A stretch of 64,000 nucleotides of DNA, from positions 7,882,243 to 7,946,242 of the forward strand of contig NC_049907.1 in NCBI RefSeq assembly GCF_001411555.2. The letters are read 5' to 3'. The translations under genes were made by a program, and so were the position numbers. Origin of the DNA: Juglans regia (Eukaryota; Streptophyta; Magnoliopsida; Fagales; Juglandaceae). Positions 1 to 12,000 of this stretch are shown here, one piece after another (position 1 is the stretch's first letter; each line of letters opens with the position of its first letter). Below the pieces are notes generated by a model that was not told the origin of the DNA, did not search any database, and was given only the letters and a program-made list of their open reading frames with translations.

Positions 1-1
1 T

Positions 2-3000
2 GAGACTCATTGGGCCATCCGTGATGCACGGACTGCACGGAATAGGGGGGTTGCCAAATATCATGAGAGAATGTTAAGGGAGTTTTCAAAAAGAAAGGAC
101 GATGATAGGAATAAGAGGATGGAGGCACTGAAGAATAATGATGTTGAAAGGTATAGGGAGATGTTGCTGGAGCAGCAGACAAGCATCCCAGGTGAGGCCG
201 CAGAGAGATATGCTGTTCTCTCATCATTCTTGACTCAGACAGAAGAATATCTACATAAACTGGGAAGTAAAATAACTGCTGCCAAAAATCAACAGGAAGT
301 GGAGGAGGCAGCAAATGCCGCTGCAGTTGCTGCGCGAATACAGGCATGCTTTGTTGTTGTTGTTGTTCTCCTTCCTCTGTCTCTCTTCTCCTAGCCATTC
401 TTTTTATTGGTATATTTATGGTTTTTCTATTTAACATCTTTTAGAATTCTCTCACTTGTTTGTTTCTTTGTGAACAAGAAATATTTCTTTTTGATTCATT
501 GGCTCTGCATGTTGGGTGGTTTCCATTTTCTGACTTAACCTTTTCCTGACAAAAGGGTCTCTCCGATGAGGAAGTTAGGGCAGCGGCAGCTTGTGCAGGG
601 GAGGAAGTAATGATAAGAAATCGGTTCATGGAAATGAATGCACCGAAGGATAGTTCATCCGTCAGCAAGTTAGTATATCTTTTTTTTTTAGTGTTATGCT
701 TCATATTCTAAAGTTCTGATGGGATGGTTGACTCCATTGGAGAGAAATTTTGTGCTGTCTGTCCATCTAGATTGTAACTATGCAGTTTTTTGTTCCTCAT
801 ATTTCTTAGTTTGACAATAGAAAACTTGTTATATTATTAGTGTGTTCTTTAGATTAACGAGGCTCCTGTATTTAATTGGTCCTCATGATTGTAACCAGGT
901 ATTATAATCTTGCACATGCTGTGAATGAAAGGGTTGGAAGGCAACCCTCAATGTTACGGGCTGGAACCTTGAGAGACTATCAACTTGTAAGTTGCCATGT
1001 TTTAGGGCCTTTTACTTGTAAAAAAGGTTTGTGGTTTTCTTTGGTACTCTGTTGTGATGTAGCAAGTTAGTTTTTTAAGCTATTCTGTGTATGATTCTGT
1101 AGGTTGGATTGCAATGGATGCTATCGCTGTATAACAATAAATTAAATGGAATCTTGGCAGATGAGATGGGTCTTGGGAAGACTGTACAGGTGTATTTTTG
1201 TTAAGTTTAAAGCTTGGGTCTTACTCCCTGAAATAAAAAAGAGCATTAATAAAGTTTCTAGTTGCAAGCAACTCCACAGGTTCATAATTAGGGGCCTGTA
1301 TTTTATACCATATATGATTTAAATATGCCATTGTCCAATTTTAATCATATTCTTCTATGTCTAGGTAATGGCATTGATAGCTTACTTGATGGAGTTCAAA
1401 GGAAACTATGGCCCACATCTTATAATAGTTCCAAATGCTGTTCTGGTAAATTGGAAGGTTAGTTTTTGTTATGTTCCATGTTAATGACACACCCTTTCCG
1501 CTGATATCTAACTATGCTAACTGAGTTCACTTGCAGAGCGAGTTACATAATTGGCTCCCATCTGTGTCGTGCATTTTTTATGTTGGTGGGAAGGATCAAC
1601 GGTCAAAATTATTTTCTCAAGTAAGAAAGTTGCATTTGCTTATTTACTTTGTCTTGGAATTTCTCACAAATTGCTTAACTTTCTGTTTTTTTGCTTTTTT
1701 CATAGGAGGTTGCTGCTCTGAAATTTAATGTCCTGGTGACGACTTATGAGTTCATAATGTATGATCGTTCGAAACTTTCAAAAATTGATTGGAAGTATAT
1801 TATAATTGATGAAGCACAACGGATGAAGGATAGGGAATCAGTTTTAGCTCGTGACCTTGATAGATATCGCTGCCAGAGGCGCCTACTACTGACTGGGACA
1901 CCACTACAGGTGTGTTACGAACTTACAATAGCTTTTTAATTAATGATGACAGACGTTTGATGTGCTTAAATCTAGGTGTGTATTTGTTACACAAGAAAGG
2001 TGAATTAGTAGAATTTGAAGAGGGTACAATAGGCATTGCTTTGAATTTGGAATCAAACAATGTTGGTGTTGTTTATATTAGCTGTTGATTGAAGGTATTA
2101 GAGGGAACTGAACTCGTTATAGTAGTGTATTGGTGTTCCTATAGAACCCCCACTCCTACTATGAGGGCTGTCTTGCCTCTCTACTTCACCTCCGGTATAG
2201 GTAAGGAGATCAGTGAAAAAGAATGTGAAAAGCAGAATGTGCTCACACAAAACAGTTTCGAGATTTCTCCCAACCTATTTATACCGTATGGAGCCAGTGT
2301 CGAGTATAGGCATAGCTGTGAAGGGGGCTCAAGCTGATAGGGGTCACCGCTCCCTGTCTCGATTCCTTGCACGTCTTAAGTATGAATTCCGGAGACAGGT
2401 GGATCAACTCAGCGTCGTCTCACCCCAGGCATCTGGCCTTGTGAATCCTGTACATACTTGGACAACCATTGTTGTCTTGTCTTACTGAAGCCAGGGCAAT
2501 AACGATGAAGGAATTTGAGCACTGATGTAGCTAACAGCCACCTTCATAGTTGATTCATTAGGGTTGTCGCCTTCTACTCAACTAGTGGAAGTATCCACTG
2601 TTTTCTATGTGTTAAGCCTCACAGCTATGGGACTTCCTAAATAAAACTGCAACCATAGTTTATGAAAGAAGAAGAAAAAGTAGTCTATATGCATGCTTAC
2701 GTTGACTGACCCTAACAGTGTTTGGGGTTTGCAGCCTTGATCAGGTTGTGATTTTTAATATATGTTGTTCTTTTTCCCTATAATATCATGCTATCTAATG
2801 TGCATGCACATTCATTACTCAACTCCTACTCATTTGTGGGTGGCAATCCACTATGGGCTGAATGGATTTGGCTTGCTCAACTGAAGCTGAATCATTAACA
2901 AAGGTTTCCTGAGTACATGTAAACTGAATCTTTGTTCTTGGGTAGTCGTGAAATTATTTCTGTATTATTAATGCCATTATTATTTAGCTGTTGCTTTTTG

Positions 3001-6000
3001 AAACTTGTAAGCATGGAGGAAGAAGTCCAGTGTACTATTGGGAAAAAAAATTATGTTTAACACTGTTCTGTTTCAAAAAGAATTTAATCATGTACGATAT
3101 TAAAGTTAAATCCGGCTTACTTTCCCATCATGATGTGGATAAGTGAAACTTCATAGTCTTTCTTTAATCGTGTAGGATGGTCTTTCTTTTGCAGAATGAT
3201 TTGAAGGAACTGTGGTCACTTCTAAATCTACTCCTTCCGGAAGTCTTTGATAATCGGAAAGCATTTCATGACTGGTTCTCAAAACCCTTTCAAAAGGAAG
3301 GTCCTACACCGAATGCCGAGGATGACTGGCTAGAGACTGAAAAAAAGGTCATCATCATCCACCGACTTCATCAAATTCTAGAGCCCTTTATGCTCAGGCG
3401 TCGTGTTGAAGATGTGGAAGGCTCACTTCCACCCAAGGTATGATTGTGTTGGTCCTTGTTGGCCATATCTTTTTTTTTTTTTGCCTGATTTCTGACAACA
3501 CTTCTGGATTGCAGGTTTCCATAGTTTTAAGATGTAGGATGTCAGCTATTCAGAGTGCCATTTATGATTGGATCAAATCCACTGGTACTCTTCGTGTTGA
3601 TCCTGAAGATGAAATGCGGAGGGTTCAAAAAAATCCAATTTACCAGGCTAAAGTGTATAGAACTCTTAATAACAGATGTATGGAACTTCGGAAAGCCTGC
3701 AATCATCCTTTGTTGAATTATCCATGTTTCAATGACTTGTCGAAGGGTTTTCTTGTAAGATCATGTGGGAAATTATGGATCATGGACAGGATTCTTATTA
3801 AACTTCAGAGAACTGGGCATCGAGTACTGCTCTTTAGTACCATGACAAAACTCCTTGATATATTGGAGGAATACTTGCAATGGCGGCGGCTTCTCTACAG
3901 GCGAATCGACGGAACAACTAGTTTAGAAGATCGTGAATCGGCTATTGTGGACTTTAATAGCCATGATTCAGACTGCTTCATTTTCTTGCTTAGCATTCGT
4001 GCTGCTGGTAGAGGTCTTAATCTTCAATCTGCTGATACAGTTATAATATATGATCCTGATCCAAACCCTAAGAATGAGGAACAGGCAGTTGCTAGGGCCC
4101 ATCGTATTGGACAGACTAGAGAAGTCAAAGTCATTTATATGGAAGCTGTTGTTGATAAAATCTCTAGCCATCAGAAAGAAGACGAGCTAAGAAGTGGAGG
4201 TACGGTTGATATGGATGATGACCTTGCTGGTAAGGATCGATATATGGCTTCTATTGAGGGCTTGATAAGGAACAACATTCAACAATATAAAATTGATATG
4301 GCTGATGAGGTTATCAATGCCGGGCGTTTTGACCAAAGAACGACACACGAAGAGAGACGCCTGACTTTAGAGACATTATTGCATGATGAGGAGAGGTATC
4401 AAGAAACTGTCCATGATGTACCCTCCCTGCAGGAGGTCAATCGCATGATTGCTAGGAGCAAAGAGGAAGTTGAGTTGTTTGATCAAATGGATGAGGAACT
4501 GGATTGGGCTGAAGAGATGACGAGGTATGACCAGGTACCCAATTGGCTTCGAGCGAATACTAGAGAAGTAAATGCCACTGTTGCAACTCTTTCAAAAAGA
4601 CCATCAAAGAACACCATATTGGCTGGTAATATTGGCATGGAATCTAGTGAAATGGGTTCTGATTCATCTCCAAAAACTGAAAGGAAAAGGGGACGGCCCA
4701 AAGGAAGAAAGCATCCTAATTACAAAGAATTAGATGATGAAAATGGGGAATACTCTGAAGCAAGTTCTGAAGAGAGAAATGGATCCTCTATACATGAAGA
4801 AGAGGGAGAAATTGGAGAGTTTGAAGAGGATGAATTTAGTGGTGCTGTTGGGGCACCGCCAATCAATAATGACCAATTGGAAGAGGACGGTCCAGTTTGT
4901 GATGGTGAGTTTGAGTATCCTCGGGCTTCAGAAAGCACAAAAAATAATCATTTGCTGGAAGAAGCAGGTTCCTCTGGATCATCCTCTGACACTCGAAGAT
5001 TGACACAAATGGTATCGCCTTCTGTTTCTTCTCAGAAGTTCGGTTCCCTGTCGGCTTTAGATGCTAGGCCAGGTTCTCTCTCCAGAAGGCTGGTATGTGT
5101 ATTTTCTTGTGTGTTGATATATTATTTTCATGATGATTATTATTTTTCTATCTGCTCATCTCTATTATCTTAAATATTTTCCAGCCAGATGAACTAGAGG
5201 AAGGGGAAATTGCAGTATCTGGAGATTCTCACATGGAACACCAACAATCTGGAAGTTGGATTCATGACCGTGACGATGGCGAAGAAGAACAGGTTTTGCA
5301 ACCCAAAATAAAACGAAAACGCAGTCTTCGAGTTCGTCCCCGCCATCCAGTGGAAAGGCCAGAGGAGAAGTCTGGAAATGAAACACAATCTTTCCAGTGT
5401 GGCGATTCATCTCTATTGCCATTCCAAGTGGACATTAAATATCAGGCTCTGTTAAGAACTGACCCTGAAACAAAACCTCATGGAGAGTCCAATGCTTCTA
5501 AGCATGATCAAAATGATTCGTCCTCCAAAAACAGGCGACATTTGGCACCAAGGAGAATAGCTAATACGTCAAAATTGCGTGCTTCACCAAAATCTAGCAG
5601 ATTAAATTGCATGTCTGCTTCTGGAGAAGATAATGCCGAACAGTCGAGAGAAAGTTGGGATGCTAAAGCTATGAATTCAAGTGGGACAACAACTTTTGTC
5701 TCTAAGATGCCTGAAAACATCCAGAGAAGGGTATGACTGTTGAATTGATCTTACATCTGTGATGTTTTTAAAGCTTGATGTGATGAATGATGTCTATTAG
5801 TACTTGTTTTTCCTCAACATCTACTTCTGGGTAAGTTGTCTGTTTATGTTATTTATGAAGTGCTGGGAATTGGGAATCACATTTGATCATTTAGAACTTG
5901 GCATCCCTCTTTTTTTTTTTTAACTATTAATTTTCCTATTGTCTTTAGTTTTGTTCCTTTTTTATCTGCATAGTAGGTTTCTTCTAGCAGCCATTCTATG

Positions 6001-9000
6001 TCAAAGTTTTTTTTTTTTTTGGCTCTACGTGATTGCCTTTATATGTTATTTTTTCGTTTGTATCTGCTCCTTTCTCTCGCTCTATCCGAAACATAAACTC
6101 AGACACATTGAAAATTAATTGTAGATGTTGGTTTAGACTTACTTATAAAAAATAAAGATGTTGGTTTAGACCAACCATGGAAAAATAAAATCAAAGACAT
6201 GAACATGTTAAGAATAAACTGTCACAATCATTATTAATGTTAGAATCTTGCCATCAGCCCATAGAGAAATAAGTATAGAAGTTGGTTTAATCCAAACCAT
6301 GGAGGAGGAAAATCGAAGATTTGAATCTGTAAGAGCAACTGTTATGACCCAGGCTAATGTTAGATTCATGCCACCAGCATCTCTCTGTGTGTTGTTTTGT
6401 AATATTGGTAGTAGTATGTCTTGCCATTAAGGTAAAATACCTAGAATTTGTGCATAGAATGATATGCATTGACAATTTGATCTTCTGAGCTTCTGATCTT
6501 CTCTCTCTTAAAAAGTTTTCTCTCCGTACATTATTATTATTATTATTATTTTTCTGCTTGCTGTTGGTAGTGCTGCGTTTATGGCAACAACGCATTGTGG
6601 TGATTAAGGTATTAGTCCAGTCTGAGTTATTGTGTTGGTTGGCTAGGATGGGGTTGTGCAGAGAGGTGGTTATTGATCAAAAAGTTTTTGAGTTCAAAAA
6701 GGAGAATGATAAGTGGTGGAGAATCACTGAGAGCAGCCGCCGTGTGGTGAAATACATTTCTTTGGACCATGAAGCCTTGGGATGGTTGGGTTCAATGGTT
6801 AGGGAATGTGCAGCTACTTTGGGCCCTGTAGAGTTCCTGAGAACTCGTAGAAAGGGAGATAATGTTTTAATGGTGAGGAGAGGTTGTAACAACAACGGTT
6901 GTTTTATCTTCATTTCGGAATTTGGGCATGAAAAGAGGAGAGGTATGCTATTGGTGCCGGAAGGAAGGGAGAGGGATGGAGGAACTTTGGAGTTACTCTG
7001 AAGGAGCTCAATCCTCCTTCCTCTGTTTTGAGTGTGAGAAATAGAGGTGGTATGGTTCAAGATGGGAACTCAAAGATGGTTAGGGGTGGTGGTGGTGCTC
7101 CTTCATGGACGGCAATTGGGGTGCAGTCGTATAGTCAAGTGCTCCAAACACAAAAGGGTCAGGCTCGAGCCGTGAGAGCTGGGCTGCCAGGCGTGGGAAG
7201 TGCAGAGATCATGTATGGCAGTGTACTGTTGGGGCCAAATCAGGAAAACATTTTAAGGGTGCTGGGGGAGATGGAGAAAAAAGTTGGGAATTTATTAGAG
7301 GAGATAGATTGGTTAAAACGCTGCGTTAAGGGCAAGGAGGTGTTGAGGTTGGGTATGGACTGTGTTTCAGGTTTTAGTAAAGAGAATGGTTTGGGCCATG
7401 ATTCGGGGATAGAGTTGGGCCCCTTTTGTGGGCTTTGAGAAACCTGGGCCTGGTCTTGGTAAAGGCTCGTCAGCTGATATGGGCTTGGCTCTGGGCCAAG
7501 CTGTAGGCCCAAAAAAAAAACCTAGTTGGCTAAGCAGCTGGAGACTGAAATATCGGCCAAGGTGCCAAGCCAGCCTCCGATGGCGTCGATAAGTGCCGCA
7601 CCGGTCTTCCCACCAGCACAGAAAGATTCGCCGGTCGCGGTTGAGCTCAACGGTGTGCTGGTAGTCTTTCAGGCGGAGAGTTTTGGAGGATGGCGAGATC
7701 GCAGAGGAATTTGTTGCGGTGGAAAACGTGAGGGTTGATCCTCCGTCATCGCAAGGTGGGTTGCCGTCGGGGAGTGCACAGACTCAGCTGTGCGTGGTGG
7801 TTGAAGGGCCAAATGAAGCTTCTGGGTTAATCTCGCTGGTAGAAGATGGGTTTTGGGTGAGCTCCCGTCGCCAAGTCGTGGGCTGTTTTTGGGAAATACA
7901 CAGTATTTGCCGTGTTGGGGGATGGAAGGCACAATGGTGAGCCCTGTGCAGTCAGCTGTGTCTATCCCGATACTGGGGTCTCCGATAGCTGTCTATCACT
8001 GGAGATGGTCTCTTTTGAAGAGAATAAGGTTGGGGATGGGGCTGCAAAGTTAAATTTGTTTGTCCCTGCCAATGGTGAACCAGATTCAACGTGTGGCTCG
8101 GAGTTGGCTGTTTTTACTCCTGCAGATGAGGAGGCGGCCAGTCTAACTCCTTTGTGTACACTACCTCCCAGTTCTAATTATGGGAGTGTTTCGTCAAAGT
8201 GGGTTTTCAAGAAAGTAGAAGAGATTCAAGCTGTCATTGGGATTTCGTTTGGAGGCTATGAAGAACAGTTTAAGGCTCTCCTTGTAGCTCTTGAGGATAG
8301 CCATTCGAAGTTAGCTTCAAAGCGCGATAGGGAACTTAAAAAGTTAACGTGCTCCGTTAACTATGATGTGAAAGAAGGGAGTAGTGGAAGGGATAGATCG
8401 AGAGGGAAGGGCAACATAGTTTTATTATGAAGCCTAAGATTCTATTATGGAATGTTCAGGGGCTCAATGATAGCAATAAACGCGGTAGTATTAAATCGTT
8501 ATTGCGGTTGTGAAAGGGGGATGTAGTGTGTTTGCAAGAAACAAAGTTGCGATACATTGATAGAAAAATTGTGAGAAGTTTATGCGGGTGCCCGTATGTG
8601 GGTTGGACTTATTTGGCCTCGGTGGGAGCCTTAGGTGGAGTGTTACTTATGTGGGATAAAAGAATAGTTGAGATGATTGAGGAGTGTATTGGAGAGTTTT
8701 CGGTTGCGACTCTATTTAAAAATGTGGTGGATGAATGGGAATGGGAATGAGCATTTGCATGCTCTTATGGTCCTAACGTGGATAGGGTTAGGAGAGGATT
8801 GTGGGAGGAGTTGGTGGGTATATACTCCTTATGGGATGTGCCATGGTGCATGGGGGGTGATTTTAACACTATTCGTTTTCCTAGTGAGCGATCAGGGCAT
8901 TGTCGACATTCTATGGCTATGGAGGAATTCAATGAGTTCATTTTTTATCTAGATCTCATGGATCTCCCTCTGGCAGGAGGAGAGTACACTTGGTCAAATA

Positions 9001-12000
9001 GACGGGTTTGGTCGAGATTGAATAGATTCCTGGTATCACCTTCGTGGGAAGCTAAATATCCGGAAGTAAGTCAGAAACAACTAGCTCGAGTTAGTTCAGA
9101 TCATTTTCCTATCTTTTTGAATTGTGGGAGTATTCATAGGGGGCGCAGATATTTTAAGTTTGAAAACATGTGGCTTACAGCGGATGGGTTTGTAGAGATG
9201 GTACGTGCTAGGTGGTCTTCGTATAAGTTTATTGGTACCCCTAGTTACATTCTTGCAGGCAAATTGAAGGCTCTTAAACTAGACTTGAGGAAGTGGAATT
9301 TGGAGGTGTTTGGTCACATTGACAATCAGAAGGGTACACTGATGGACGAACTGCAAAGACTTAGAAGAGAGAGTTCTTAGGAGATAATTCAGAAGATGTG
9401 GTATTGAGGAAGGGCATGGCTATGGTAAATCTAGTGAGGGTTTTGTTGTCAGAGGAGACTTCATGGCGTCAAAAATCTAGGGCTATTTGGTTGAAAGAAG
9501 GTAATAGGTGTACGAAGTTCTTTCACAAAGTGGCCAATTCACATAGGCGTAACAATGCTATTGAGTCTCTTAAATCAGGTTCTCAGGTACTATCTTCTCC
9601 ACCCGAGCTAGAAAACCATATAGTTCAGTACTATGAGACCCTTCTTTCAGAATCGGTTCCTTGCAGGCCAAAGCTTGATGCTTTGCATTTTGAGGCAATT
9701 GACCCACAAAGTGTAAGTGTGTTGGAGAGACCTTTTGGTGAAGAAGAGATTTATAAGGTCATTTCGGGCATGGCTAATGATAAAGCGCTGGGACCGGATG
9801 GGTTTACAATGGGTTTCTTTCAAACTAGCTGGGACATAGTAAAAGGTGAAGTTTTGCAGGTTTTCAATGAATTTCATTCTTTCCAAAAGTTTGAAAAGTC
9901 ACTGAATGCGACCTTTATTGCTCTCATTCCCAAGAAACATGGGGCATCATCTATTGAAGACATTCGGCCTATAAGTCTGGTTAGTAATGTCTACAAGATT
10001 ATTTCGAAGATGCTTGCTAACTGGCTTAGCCCGCTGTTGGAACATATTAATCTTCAAGTCCCAGAATGCCTTTATTCGAGGGAGACAAATTCTTGATTCA
10101 ATACTCATTGCAAATGAGTGCTTGGACTACAGATTACGGGAGGGAGGTTCAGGTGTTCTGTGCAAGCTTGACATGGAGAAGGCATATAATCATGTGAATT
10201 GAGATTTTCTCTTATATTTGCTTGAGAGAACTGGTTTTGGGGATAGATGGATTGCATGGATGCGTCATTGTATTTCAACCGCTCGGTTCTCGGTTCTGGT
10301 TAATGGCACACCTGCTGGTTTTTTTGATAGTTCGCAGGGATTGCGTCAGGGAGATCCTGTATCTCCTCTTCTATTTGTTATAGTTATGGAGGCTTTAAGT
10401 AGAATGATGCAGGCTGTTGTTGGGGGAGGTTTCTTATCGGGATTTCAGGTGGGCAATGGTTCTGGTAGTTCCATTATCATTTCACATTTTCTTTTTGCAG
10501 ATGACACGTTAGTATTTTGTGAAGCGACTAGTAGCCAGATCCAAACTTTACGAGCCATGCTACTTTGCTTTGAAGTAGTGTCAGGGTTAAAAGTGAATTT
10601 GGGCAAGTCTGAGATGGTTCCTGTGGGTGAGGTCTCTAATATCTTAAGTTTAGCAAGCCTTTTGGCTCGCTCCCAGTGAAATATCTGGGCCGCCTGCTGG
10701 GAGCAACTTTCAAGAATAGAGCTATATGGGATGGAGTAGTGGAGAAGATAGAGAAAAGGCTAGCTGGTTGGAAATGGGTGTATTTATCAAAAGGGGGTCG
10801 CCTCACCCTTATCAAGAGTACATTCACTAACCTCTCCACATATTTTCTATCTTTGTTTCCTATGCCTGTAGGGGTGGTGAACAGAATGGAGAAACTCTTT
10901 AGGGCATTTTTATGGGGAGGCATGGGGGAGAAGAAGAAGTTCCATCTTGTTAGATGGAAAACTGTAAGTGCCTCAGTTGTGAATGGGGGGTTGGGAGTGT
11001 GTAACATGAGAAGTTTTAATAAAGCTTTATTGGGAAAATGACTCTAGAGATATCACCTAGAGAGGGGATCATTGTGGAAGGAAACTATTGATGCTAGATA
11101 TGGGGTCGATTGGGGTGGTTGGTGCTCTAAGGAAGTGAGAGGGAGGTATGGTGTGGGTTTGTGGAAGTACATAAGGAAGAGATGACCATGTTTTGTAAAT
11201 CAAATACGCTTTGTAGTTGGTGAGGGCGCTTCTATCAGATTTTGGCGGGATGTCTGGTGTGGAGATTATGCATTGGAAAGGGCTTTTCCGGCCTTATACC
11301 GTATTGCAGTTAACGGGGAAGCTTCAGTGGCGGATGTGCGTGTATACTCTCAAGGTGTGCAGCAGTGGAATGTTCTTTTTATTAGGGATTTCCATGATTG
11401 GGAATTACCTATAGTTTCAGAATTTTTCAGCTTATTATATTCGATGGAGAATCCTACGGCACAACGAGATAGTTTGAAATGGCGGCTTAATAACCACAAG
11501 ATATGTACAATGAAGACGTATTACAACATCTTAACAACACAACTTGGTAGTATTCCGTTTTCTTGGAAGAGTATCTGGAGGTCTCGTGTGCCTTCGAAAG
11601 TAGTTTTTTTTGTATGGAGTGCTGCTCTTGGGAAGATATTGACCACAGAAAATTTGAGAAAAAGAGGTTGTGTAGTGTTAGATTGGTATTACATGTGCAA
11701 AAAGAATGGAGAATCTGTGGACCATCTATTATTACACTGTAAGTTAACAAGGGAGTTGTGGGATGAAATCTTTCTAAGGGTTGATGTTGCTTGGGTTATG
11801 CCTATGAGGGTGGTGGATTTGTTGGGTTGTTGGCCAAACATGCAAGGCAGTCATCAAGTGGTAGCAGTATGGAAGATGATTCCGTTGTGTATTATGTGGT
11901 GTATTTGGACGGAAAGGAATGCACGTTGCTTTGAAGATAAGGAACGCTCAATGACCGAGTTGAAGAATTTTTTTCTCCATACTCTAATGTGTTGGTTTTC

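Noticed and set aside
2089..2488. Overlapping frames in a BRM intron
   Set aside because: Frames on both strands, none resembling a protein, and the conserved BRM protein needs no exon here.
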